NCBI GenBank assembly: GCA_036867785.1
Contig: CP145426.1
Coordinates: forward strand, 124,001-188,000
Source: Plasmodiophora brassicae
Taxonomy: Eukaryota > Endomyxa: Phytomyxea > Phytomyxea > Plasmodiophorida
Direction of reading: 5' to 3'
Length of the DNA: 64,000 nucleotides
Shown here one piece after another: positions 9,694-20,884 of the stretch. How positions within the stretch are numbered: the first letter of the stretch is position 1; each line of letters begins with the position of its first letter. The notes under the pieces are model-generated. The model was not told the origin of the DNA. It searched no databases and worked only from the letters and a program-made list of their open reading frames with translations. A program made the position numbers and the translations under genes.

Positions 9694-10843
9694 ATGTTGC
9701 AGGCCGTCATCATCGTCGTCGCCGCCGTCCTGCTCCACCTGGGCGCCGTAATTGAGTCCGCCACCCTGCGATCCAATGACGGCGTAGATTACGCCGTCGA
9801 CACCGGGCGTGTCGCCGACCATTGCCTGGGGCTGACGCACCTCGTTACCGATGCTGACGACGGTGGCGCCATACCATTATCGCCCATACCGAGTGCTCAC
9901 ATGAAGGTAATGGTCGCGTTCATGAACGAAACGACGGCGAACGAGGTATGCCCCGTAGCCTGGCGTCCCAGCGCTGTTCGCGTCGTCCCCCATTGCGAAT
10001 AACGGAATGCCACAGACGGCACGGGCGTTCGAGTGGATCCAGGCCATGCCGAGCCCGACGACGTCGGTGCCCGTGATGAACGCGACGACAACGGCGCTGG
10101 CGCAGGAGAGCGCCCTGCTGACCTGCGCCCACTACGTCGGCATGGAGTCGCTGGCCAGGGCCATCATGTGGCCCAGGCGCACCTGGGCGGATGTCGCTGC
10201 GCTGCGCGACCATCTACATCAGAACGCGTTCTGGTTCGCCGTGCACTGCTGCCCGGCCCTGGACCGCCTCCGCCGTATCGCCAACTCGACGGCCCAAGCC
10301 ACTCTCGTCAGCCACATCCCCGACCTGCTCGTCCGCGGTGCCAACGTCACCGATGCGGACCGGCCCCACCTGGACAAGCTCCTGCAACTGTCGGCACGCT
10401 CTGGAGACGAGGTCGCCGTCGATCTGCTGCTGAACGTCCCCGGGGTCGACGTCAACGCGTTCACGATGGGCAACGTCATCAGCCGCAATGCGACGGCGCT
10501 CCACTGGGGCGTCGCCTACAACCGCAGTGACGTCGTCCGGGTGCTGCTGGCCGCCCCCGGCGTCGACGTTAACGCGCGCGTCCACCCGACCTCATGGACG
10601 CCGCTCCACCTGGCCGCCGCGACGGGAGAGGCCACTATCGCCAGGCTGCTGCTGGACGACCCGCGGGTCGACGCGGGCGCGACGGACGCCTATGGATGGA
10701 CCGCCGCCGATATCGCTACCAGGACCGGCCATCCGGAGATCGTGTCGCTGATCGACGAGTACCGCTGGGGTGCGTTGGCGCAGGCCGCCGCCCGGCTGTT
10801 CACAGTCTTCTGCGGCGGCATCGTCGATTTCGTCAACGTCTGA
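9694..10843 (+). CDS. Secreted Skp1-like/ankyrin repeat protein (family copy 4)
   Basis: Exons 9694..9945 and 10016..10843 (70-nt intron, phase 0), 359 residues. Signal peptide MLQAVIIVVAAVLLHLGAV, Skp1/POZ-like part (LRSNDGVDYAVD, AIPLSPIPSAHLKVMVAFM), Skp1-tail-like helices (LTCAHYVGMESLARAIMWP, TWADVAALRDHL) and ankyrin repeats ending in PGVDVNA. The longer open frame upstream of 9694 is not used: the same ATG and promoter block recur in copies 2 and 3. Reading through without splicing would end the protein at 10002. Close to copy 3 in sequence. Function unknown beyond protein-binding modules. Confidence 0.85.
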
Positions 10844-11054
10844 CGTCGTGGCACAGGTGTCGTGGCCGCGTCTGGGTGCGGCACGGTCGTCTGCTTCAAT
10901 ACACACTCGTCTGGGTCGCTGTCTGGAAGAATCTGCCAGAGGAGCCAGCTGTGTGTGTGACAGAGTGTCGCGCCACGAACGAATCTGCTCGTGTCAGGTG
11001 TCCACCCTGGTACTAGGTAGTAGTACCCCTGATCGGCGCTTGCATTCGACAACG

Positions 11055-11528
11055 ATGACGATGAAGGTCGGCCTGGTCGTCGTCCTGCTCGGCGTCGTGT
11101 CCGGGTGCCCGAACGCGACCGAGCTCGACCACGCCGACGTTGGGCTGCTGTGCTCCTGGTCCATTGGGGCGACGATCTACGACCCCGTCCCGACGCGGCC
11201 GTTCTTCGGCGGGGGCCCTGGTCCGATCTGCCCGCCCGACCTGGACCGCCCGTTCGCACTGTGCCCCTGGACGGACGCCAACGGGTACAGGCACCATGTG
11301 TACTACCAGCCGCACCCATGCCCGCCGCCCGCGACGCTGATCGAGCGCCTGGGCCTATGCCCTTGGTCGGACGACGGCGGCAGAACGCAGCACGACCCGA
11401 ACACGGTCGACTTCTCCCTGGTCGGCATCCTGCCCGAGTGCACTGGGACGCCCTTCGCCGACTGCCCTTACGTTGACGAGTATGGCGTCCGTCATGAACC
11501 ATACTACGTCGACCCGAACACGTTGTAG
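11055..11528 (+). CDS. Small secreted Cys/Pro-rich protein with LCPW-type repeats
   Basis: 157 residues. Signal peptide MTMKVGLVVVLLGVVSGC, then three related segments built around a core of (A/G)-x-CP(W/Y), a short spacer, G-x-(R)H and often YY (FALCPWTDANGYRHHVYY; LGLCPWSDDGG; FADCPYVDEYGVRHEPYY). Nine or so cysteines and many prolines suggest a compact disulphide-bonded extracellular protein. I do not recognise the family. A second in-frame ATG at 11061 is possible. It lies between ankyrin copy 4 and the 3' end of Brr2. Confidence 0.65.
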   Translation: MTMKVGLVVVLLGVVSGCPNATELDHADVGLLCSWSIGATIYDPVPTRPFFGGGPGPICPPDLDRPFALCPWTDANGYRHHVYYQPHPCPPPATLIERLGLCPWSDDGGRTQHDPNTVDFSLVGILPECTGTPFADCPYVDEYGVRHEPYYVDPNTL

Positions 11529-11563
11529 CCACCCTGGGTCGGTCGATATACACGGCTCGTTGT

Positions 11564-14500
11564 TTAATCAGTGTCCATGCCGTCGTCGTCGTCGTCGGAC
11601 GATGCGACGCCTTCGGCAACGTCGAGGTCGAACTCGTGCTGCTGGTCAGTGCCCAGGTACGAGTCGGAGACGGTGTACAGGCACAGGCGATGCGACCCGG
11701 CCGACGGCGCGATGAAGTCGAACTTGACCTAGCGCAGCACAACATCGATAGCCAGTCAGTGCATGCACGATCAGACGAAACAGGGCCCCCTCGCGCGCCT
11801 ACCGTCTGCGACATCTTCTGCAGGGCCACCTTCTTGATGCCGACCAGCCTGTTGTGCTGGACGTCGCCGAGCACGAGCCACCAGCCCTCGATGCGCTTCT
11901 GCGGGTACAGCGGGGCGATCACATCGTGGACGACGGCAACGTCGCCGTCGACGACGTCGTCTTCGTCGTGTTCGCGTTCGATCCGGACCGCGAGGGTGGC
12001 GCGAGCGCCCGCCGACACCTCGGGGGCGTCCACAACGGCGACGTCGACCGACAGGTTCGGCAGCTGGTTGCAGACGTTGGCCACGTCTTGCAGGTCGCCG
12101 GTGCTCATGCGCAGCAGCTCGACACGGGCGTCGTCGTCCATGTCCAGCAGCTGATCGATCGTCGTGATGCCGGCGTCCACACATCGCGCAAGGCACTCGG
12201 ACGACACGTGCGGCAGTTGCAGGAGCTGGGCGCCGTTCTGGTCCGCCCAGACGCCCTGGATCACCATCTGCGACAGGTCCATGGCCTGCAGCGCGGGCAT
12301 CAGCCACCCCTTGCTGGCGACGACGTCGACCAAGGCCTGGATCAGGCGGATCGCCTCGGGGAGCACCGTCTGCAGGTCGGTGAGGACCTCGGCCGACAAC
12401 GGGATCCGGGAGAAGTGTGCCTGGAGCAGCAGGTGCGCCTTGGTGTGCGAATCGTAGTACACGACGCGCTGCGTGTCGGGCGACGGCGGCGGCTGGAGGC
12501 GCAGGTGCTTGGCGAGCCGCTCCAGGACGTTCTCCTCGTACTGACGCACGGGCAGCGCGTCGAACTCGCTGGCCGCCGACACGATGTTCAGGACGCCCTT
12601 CAGCCGCGTCGACCCGGCCAGCGACTGGGCGAACAGCTCGATCGTCTGGTAGCGCAGGTAGTAGTGTGCGGCGACCATGCCCAGGTTCAGGGGCGACAGC
12701 GCCCCGGCATCGTCCGTCGCGATCATGTCGGCCGCCGCCAGGTCCTCCACGCTCGTCTCGATCAGCTCGCTCAGGTAGTCGCTCAGGTGGCGGTGCGTCG
12801 TGCCCCTGGGCGTGTGTCAGCGCAAGGAGGCCCCGGCGCCCAACCAAACCACGGGCGAACATACCTGAGGTTGTAATAGTTCGGGTTGCGAGACAGGCGC
12901 CGGTACAGGAGCGTCCAGGTCAGGTAGTCGACCGCCTCCTGGACGTTGCAGATGGTGCGATTGACGACCTCGGCGTTGAGGTGGTCGGCCAGGAATTGGT
13001 CCAGGTGCGACTCGACGGGGAACGCGTCGAGCAGGAACCGCGAGTAGAAATCGGCGCGGGACCGGTGGCAGAAGATGTCGACCCTGCCCAGCGTGTCCTG
13101 GCCCTGACGGCCGCAGCACCCGACCATCGCCTCGACCTCGACGATCGAGTAGTGCGACAGCTTCTTCTCCTGCCCGTCGTAGTACTGCGTCCCGAGGATC
13201 ACGACGTGATCGGTGCGCAGCGACAGCAGGTCGTACGCGAGCTCGTGGTCGACGACAAGCACCGACAGCGCCCCCGCCTGGAACAGCGTCCGCACCGTGT
13301 TCGCTTCCGTCTCGGAGAGGCCCGCGTGTAGGAACGCGATGCCGGACGTCATGGCTTCGCGAAGCGCCGCGTTCTGCACGCCGTCCAGATGGGTGCTCTT
13401 CAGCGCGTCGGCCGTGATGCCTCGTAGGAACGAGCGCACGGGCATCTCCGACATGGCCATGGACAGCATCGCCAGCGCCGTCCGACGAGCTTGCTGCCGG
13501 CTGGGCGCGAAGACGATCAGCTGCGGCTGGGCGTCGAGGCGTTCGTCGAACGACCGGCACCAGAGCGCGTACGCTGGGCGCACCATCGCCTGCTGGCGGT
13601 CCTCCTGGCTGTGGAACTCCATCCCGTGCAGGTGGATGTCGAGCGGAACGGGTCGCACCGCCGGGCTGAACGCGAACGTCGACCGCGGGTGCGCCCCGAT
13701 CCACTGTGCAACGTCGCCGGCGTTCGCCATCGACGCCGACAGGACCACGATGCGGATCGGGCGCTTCAGCTGGCTAGCGATGAAGCGGACGCGCGAGACG
13801 CAGACCTCGATGACGTGCCCGACCTGGGCGCCGATGAAATGCGCGTCGTCCACGATGACAAGGTTGAAGTTCTGGATCGCCGTTCGCGAGCGCCACTTGC
13901 GCGACAGGGCGTCAAAGTGGCCGGGTTCGCTGACGACGATCTGCGACGCGGATAGCACGCGCAGGTCGGTCGCCAGGTCGCCAGACAGCTGCCCGATCGT
14001 GCAGACGTCGCCAAAGTGGACCGCCCAGCGCTCCAGCGTGCTGCGGCACAGGCTGGCGTTCGGCGCGATGTACACGGCGCGTCCTTGCGGGAACGTGTTC
14101 AGCATGCGGAACAGGGCGAACTCGGCGCAGGCCGTCTTGCCCGACCCGGTGGGCGCGGCGACCAGCGCGCTGTCGTCCGACTCGAAGAGGCAGGGGAACG
14201 CCTGCGTCTGGATGGCGTTGAAGTGCCGGAAGTCGTACATGGCCCTGTGGCGCGGGTCGGCGAGCTCGGCGACGGGCAGCGGTTGCAGGTCGAGGAGTTC
14301 GGTGGCGGGCGCGAACTTGTCGGGAAGGATCAGGTGGCGAAAGCTGAGCGGGACGACGGTCGACGACCCGAGCCAGCGGTCGGACAGGATCCGGACAAAG
14401 TACTGAGGGGCGATCGGCTCCGACACGGACACGGTGAACGAGATCGTGTGCGGGTGGTCGGCGAACCCGGCCCGAAGGACGAACAGCTCGTGGTGCAGGA

Positions 14501-17500
14501 TGGTCTCGCTGTCCTGGTCCTCGACGAGCACCCAGAACGCCTGCGACGGGCCGTGCACGTCGACGTTGTACTCAAAGTCGGCCCGCAGCTCGAGGTCGAC
14601 TTTCAGGAGCGTGCGTGTGATCGGTTGGAACGTGGCGACGGCGTCGAGCTTGGGGACTTGGTGGATGCGCCGGTGCACCTGCTTGCCGAGCTTCGGCAGG
14701 CGGATCAGCTCGCCGAGCTGGTGCGGTTCGAGGTCCAGAAGCGCGTCCCAGGGCAGGTGCGTCTTCTCCAGCTTGTGGATGACGTCGATCGGCAGGCGAT
14801 GGTTGCCTCGGAACTGCCGCAGCGGCGACTCGATGGACCACATCCGGTGGTCGATCATCTGGCACAGGCTCAACGCCCGGGCGGCGTTATCCGCCCATTT
14901 GCGACGCAGGCAGATCTCGAACAGGGCGCGCATGAGACGCCCGGCCGACTGCGTCACGTAGCACAGGTCGGCGACCAACGCGAACCCCTCCATCGTCAAG
15001 CGGCTGATGTAGGCCTGCAGAAGGATGTTGACCTTGGCGGCGGGCTCGTCCAGCGTCTGCTTGACGGGGATCGGGACCTTGTCCAGCAGCTTGGCCAGCT
15101 CGATCTTCTCCTCCTCGCGGATCCCGATCTGCTTGAATTCCTCGCTGAGCGCGAACACGCGCAGCATGTCAATGTCGGACATGGTCGGCTTCAGGTATTC
15201 GCCGAACGCCGACATGGACCGATGCGACAGGTAGTAATGCGATGCGATCCGTCCCAGGTCGGTGGACGCCAGTGTCCCGCTCTTCCGGTCGTATTTAACC
15301 AGGCCCGCACGGTCTGGAAGGCCACATTCAGCGACGGTTTAAGCGGGGACGTCGAGCGACGCCTACCTAAAATGGTTGCCGCTGAGTGAACGAGATCGAG
15401 GCGGCGCTGCTCGAGCAGAGGGTCGTCTTTGAGCGAGTCAGGCGCCACGCCGTACAGCGCTGGATTGGACTTCATGCGGACGAACAGGTACGTGTACGTC
15501 AGCCACTGGGACGCCTCGCGAGCGTTGCGAACGGTGCCCAGCACGATCTCCGCATTGAGCGTGTCTGGCAGGCGAGACAGTAACTGGCTCTCGACAGGCA
15601 GCTGCTCGTTCAGCAACGAAAGGTAGTACTTCAGTTCTCTGTGGGTCGTCAGAATCGTGCCTTCGCAACGGGTCAGGGCGTTGCCGGCGTAGATCGAACA
15701 TCCGCACGACGGTACCTTCTCCGTACGTGTCGAACTGTGGGCGTCCGGCACGACCCAGCATCTGCATGACGTCTAGCATTGACAGTTCCGTCCAGCGTCC
15801 CAGCTCGGGTGAGTACACTTGGGTGCCCTTGATGATGACCGAGTGCGCCGGAAGGTTCACGCCCTGACGAAAACGTTCAGCCCGTTTCGTCAGGATATCG
15901 AACATTGCGGAAGCATTACCCAAGCAAGCGTCGCCGTTGACACGAGAACCTTCAAATGCCCTTCGGCGAACAAGTCTTCGACGGTACCTCTGTCAGCAGC
16001 CGTCATACCGGCGTGGTGAATACCGAACCCCATGGGTAGCCTGGCCCGTCGAGAATAAGAACAGACCCCATGCTGGCGGCAGGCAAATACCACATACACA
16101 TCTTTCAGGTCCTGCGAAGTGACCGACTTCGCTTCTTCGCTTAGGATCCCCATGGACGCAGATGATGGCGGTACGAACAGCGCCAACTTGTCGTGCTCCT
16201 GGTACGGTGGGATAAGAGGCGGCGCCGAGACAAGTGCGATGTGCTCACAAACCTGAGCCTGGTCTCGCAGGAACCGTGCCGTCGTAGCCGTATCCTTCCG
16301 GGAATGCACGAACACTAGCGCCTGATTCTTCCCGGCTTGTTGCAGGACGCGTTCCCAGCATAACTCATTCAGTTTCTGTCAAGCCGTGACGGCATCAGAA
16401 CAACGTATTACGAGGAATCAGTGGCCGTCCAGACCTGATACTGCTTAAACGGCCTCTTCGCTGTCACGCCAATGTAAACCTGTTGCAGCGGACACGGCCT
16501 GAATGTGTTGTCGAAGACGAACAGCCCGTTCTTCGCGTCGACGCGCAGCATTTCGGCAACATCGTCGTAGTTCGGCAACGTGGCGGACAGACCGACGATT
16601 CGAGTCAGCTCTTGCGAGTGCTGCCAGGCCGGGTAAGTCCAAGGCCACAGGCGCACCGACGACCCACGGTACCTCAATTTCGCGAATGGTTCGACTGATG
16701 ATTGCTTCGAGAACAGGGCCTCGAGTGTCATGCAGCAAATGGATTTCGTCGATAACAATCAGTGACACCAGGCTGGCGATGGCCGCATAGCCGCTCTTCC
16801 GGGTCACAATGTCCCACTTCTCCGGAGTGACAACCTAAGCGACACAGCCCCAAGATGAGAACCTGTGCGGGCGAACAAGGTAACCGACAAAGCCAACCAG
16901 AATCTGGGTATCCTTGATTTCCTCCCGGCTCAGCTGCTGGTCACCGGACAGCTCGCGAACCGTTACCCCGAAATGGCTCAGCCGGGTCGACAGCGTCCCG
17001 ACCATCTCGCGGACCAGTGACTTCATTGGTGCGACATAGACGACCTATTACACGTCATCAGCAACCTGGTACACGACAACATCCATTGACTCCGACCTTG
17101 AACGCGTCCACGTCCACGGTGCCGGTCTCCTTGTTCAGGTGAAGGCCGATCTCACGAAGGATGCAAAGAACGGCAACATTGGTCTTGCCGGCACCGGTGG
17201 GTGCGCACAGTAGGATGTTCGAAGCGCTGAACATGGCCGATCGATACAGGCGCGACTGAACAGGGTTCAACGAGGCATAACTGTGTACGGGTCAGAAACG
17301 CGACCAATGACTGCAAACCAGCCAGGGTTACTTTGCAAAAGCAGGGCGCGCCCATTCAGGCATCGTCAATATCTTGACGAGATCTGACAGCGCGGCCTTG
17401 TCAGGAGCGAGCGCAGGAACGAAGATCTCTTGGTAATCCTTGTGGTCCTTCTTCACGGCTGATTTAGGCAGCACCCATTCGGTGTTGGCCATGAAGTGCC

Positions 17501-19040
17501 CACCGCCCGTGAATGCCAGGGCGTCAATGTCGACCATGGCCACAGGGCGCCTGGTTGTTCCTCCCCATTCGTCCCGTGCACCTCCTTCGGTGGTCGGCCC
17601 GGCGGTACCCTTCTTCAGAGCGGCAACTTCTCTGAGCAACGACCGTTCGAGCTCTTTGCCACGATCCGCAGCCGTGCCTTTCGTGTGCATCAGCGCCTCC
17701 AGGAGACCTGAAACGATTACTAAGCAGGTGCCACTGCAGCTGGAAAGCGCACCATGTACCTCTAAGCCTTGGCTGCGCGAACATGCTGTCGCCAATACGG
17801 CGCCGCTCATCGTCGTTCTTCGCTCGTGCGAGCCGCGTGCACCATACGATCGTATCACGGTTCAGCATCAGGCGCTTGACGAATGCAAAGTGCTCAAAGC
17901 CAAGGGTGCCCACGACCGCGTTTTCAATGATTCGCGTGTCCTTATCCTGCGACAGCGTCGACAGAATGGATTCCGCCTTCGCCTGGGCCTCGATCGGATC
18001 CGTCACGAAAGACGACAGCTCACGTTGCAGCCAGAATGCATCGACCGCCTTCGGGTTGATAATATCCGGGTTCGTTTCATCTTGCATCAAGTCGGCATGG
18101 CTGACGCCCGCCTCCGTCTCACTCCGCCCCAGCGTTGTCTCCACAACGTGTTCATCCCCGTCCTCTTCGACCTCTTGCTCTTCTTCCTCCACGAAATCCT
18201 CGTTTTCACTCAGATCACCTGTCGGGCCGGCTTCTTCCTCTTCCTCTGGATATTAGCCGTGATGAGAGAACGTTTTTCAAAGAACCCCCACGAACGTACC
18301 GTCAAACACGACAGCGACGCCCATCTCTTCATCCATGCCATCCGTGACCTCACTCGTCTACGGTGACAATCAGTAAACAGACGATGAGAAGGACAGAGTC
18401 TCAGACGATACCTGCTGGAAATCGTGGATGCGGCCAGCAACGGACACAATCTGGCGGAACGTTTCTTCGTCGACAGAGGCGGAAAGCAAATCGGCAATGT
18501 CGCGTTTCAGTTGCCCCTGGGCGAGTCCAGCCTGGCCAGTACCGCCTTCCTGCGACTTGACTAGGGCAAGGACTTCTTCGCAGGCGCTCTGCATGACAGC
18601 GTGCGGCTGCCCGCTCATGATCCCGCTGACCGTTGTCATCAGGGCTGAGAACGCACGTCGTGTGTCCTGCGTTTTCGGTTCGTACAGCCCGACGACCTCC
18701 GCATCAAGCACATTGGCCCGCTTCCGGATCAGACGCTGACTGGTATCCGGTTTCTTAGCGGCCGCTAGCCTCCTCTTCTCAATACGATCCCTCAGCGACG
18801 TATCCTGCTCATGTGTCGTAACGGCCCTGAGGTAGACTGTCAGACGTTTGCGCACAGGGGATAATAGCATAGCGCATACCGTTCGCCCATCATCATGCGC
18901 ATTTCTCGCGCGGTCATGCTCTCGGCCAGCGACTGCACCTCGCCGGTCGGGCCGAGATCGCGCGGGCGCTTCTCGGAGTTAAGGACCAAGTTGGCATTCG
19001 CCTTGTACGCGTACTGGGCGATCTTCTCTGTGTCCTCCAT
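11564..19040 (-). CDS. BRR2: U5 snRNP helicase Brr2 (SNRNP200)
   Basis: Sixteen exons, 5' to 3': 18880..19040, 18412..18826, 18300..18357, 17760..18245, 17332..17707, 17097..17280, 16898..17044, 16673..16834, 16435..16620, 16098..16375, 15920..16040, 15716..15863, 15367..15660, 12865..15313, 11803..12805, 11564..11728. They sum to 6633 nt with consistent phase, 2210 residues. The protein has an N-terminal region ([12 protein letters not shown]) and a PWI-like region ([12 protein letters not shown]). The active helicase cassette follows: motif [10 protein letters not shown] near 527, DEIH near 640, SATLP, and QMLGRAGRP. The second cassette is degenerate (APTGSGKT near 1390, DDAH, SAS), and there are two Sec63 units and an acidic C-terminus. 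Brr2 unwinds U4/U6 snRNA during spliceosome activation. Introns are 51-74 nt. The start is the MED whose following residues fit the family N-terminus. Confidence 0.96.
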
Positions 19041-19356
19041 GGTCGCACGCCTCGCTGCGCCAGCGACCACACACAACTGACCGTCGTAAGTCCGTCACGG
19101 ACTCCCTAACCTGACTTACGATCGCGATGCAGCTGCCAGTCGCGCATCACCATCTAGTGCGACTGTGTCGTGGAATACGCGCGCGACACACTGGACAGCG
19201 CAGGCGAGTGCGCCACTGGGATCGACAGTGGTGTCTGCAGCTGCTGCGCGACAGGGGGGGTGGACCGACTGTCGGGCGCTCCCGCGGCGGTGCCGTTGGC
19301 GGGTGGCGGACTGGCGGCAGCCACGGAGTCGGCCAGGAGTGGCGGCTGACAATCGG
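19041..19356. promoter_or_regulatory. Bidirectional promoter between Brr2 and the cyclin gene
   Basis: A 316-nt gap separates the divergent starts of two genes that both act in nuclear RNA production. No TATA-like element is obvious. Open frames here are GC-driven and overlap on both strands. Confidence 0.5.
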
Positions 19357-20745
19357 ATGTGCACGCGGGACATGGGGCTGACGCCGGCGCCCATTCCGCG
19401 ATCCGATGGCCGCCTGCGGTTGATCTCGATGGACGAGCTGGATTGCTCGCCGAGTCGCGCCGATGGGATCAGCGCCCAGGAGGAGACGCGCCTGCGCAGC
19501 TCGGCCTGCGCGTTTATCGCGCGCGCCGGCAAAGACCTGCAATTGTAAAATCGCCACGTTGCCGACGAACCTTGCCCATCGTCTGAATCCGTCCTAATCA
19601 GCAAACAATTAGCGATAGCAACCGCCTGCGTCTATCTACATACGTTTTACATGCGATTTTCGTTCAAGTCGCGCGACACGTTGAAACTCGAAACGCGTTG
19701 ACGCTGATTCATGCGTGCAACAGAGCGTATGACCGATATGAGATGGCCCCCGTCTGTTTGTTCCTGGCTGGGAAAGTCGAGGAGCAAAGGAGGAAGGTCA
19801 AAGACATTGCAGAGATCTGTCACATGATCCGGCATAAGAAACGATTGTCAACCGACGTTCAGGTGCACGGCGTTCTTGTGTATACGCCCATAGCTCGGGA
19901 TGTGACTCGCAACGTTAGGCGCTGAAGGCGACCTGCGATGCGATATTGGATAAGGAGCTGCTGCTGCTGTCCGTCATTGAGTTCCACTTCCATCCGGCGC
20001 ACCCGTACCAATACTGCATGACGGTTCTGAAGAAGATGTTCCAGGGTGGGGCCGCCTCCAGCGGCACCGACAGTGTCAGCCCGAAATCGGGGACGCAGAC
20101 GCCACGTCTGGACCTGTCCAAAGCGGTCCAGAAGGAGATCGCTCAGTGCGCGTGGTTCATGATCAACGACAGGTAATCGTTAGGTTTCGAATGTCGATTG
20201 CTTCCACATCGATTAACGTGTAGCTACAGCTTAAAGACAACATTGTGCCTGGTCTACAGGCCCGAGAGTATCGCGTTGTCGTGCATCGACGCCGCTATCC
20301 GAATAATGAACCTGGACAGGGAAGAACCGATCGAGCTCGCGCCCGACTGGTTCACCACCCTGGTCGATACGATGGATGTCAGGCAATGTCGACATATATG
20401 GAGTGTCCTTCTTCAGGTCATAGAACTGGAGTCCCATGTCCATCAAGGTTCGGCATCAAAACCCATATGCGCGTGTGTCATGGAAGTGATCCCCCTTTGC
20501 TGCTGTTAGAGGATTCGAGGATTCTATGGGACAAGTTCCGACGTGTCGTCGCTGCCGCATCCGATGACCGCTCTACGCGGAACGGGTGCGCCGACTCCCA
20601 TGCTGACGAGAGCATCCCTGTCCCACCAGACGCTGCCGTCACGATTGCCGATGACAGTGAAAAAGAGCCCGGCGAGATCCAGCAGGGTGACGAGCGAAAC
20701 GCGGTTGACGATGGTCCTTCGCCCAAGAAAGCCAGAACGGAATAA
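19357..20745 (+). CDS. Transcription-type cyclin (cyclin K/L/T group)
   Basis: Six exons: 19357..19544, 19602..19667, 19724..19862, 19919..20172, 20224..20447, 20510..20745; introns 51-62 nt, total 1107 nt, 368 residues. The first cyclin box contains the ETRLRSSACAFI helix, a FYMRFSFK segment and the signature LFLAGKVEEQ-RKVKDI. Then comes HPYQYCMTVLKKM and a second box (CAWFMINDS, YRPESIALSCIDAAIRIM). The C-terminus is acidic and ends in SPKKARTE, compatible with nuclear import. Such cyclins activate CDKs that phosphorylate RNA polymerase II or splicing factors. Cyclin K is the closest match by eye, but K, L and T cannot be separated without alignment. A second in-frame ATG at 19372 is an equally good start. 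Confidence 0.88.
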
Positions 20746-20884
20746 TACGTGTACATACAGGTAGTATACAACCCTGTCTGCGTCGAACGTCTGAACGCTT
20801 CGCAATTAGACGAGCGAACGAGGACCTGTCAGGTAGATATTTACCTCGTGGAGAATAGCCGATCGGATCAGGTGCCTGTCTTTA

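Noticed and set aside
10690-11802. Long minus-strand extension of the last Brr2 frame (about 370 Arg/Ser-rich residues)
   Set aside because: It reads through the last intron and into the antisense of two plus-strand genes. Splicing at 11802/11729 gives the conserved Brr2 C-terminus instead.
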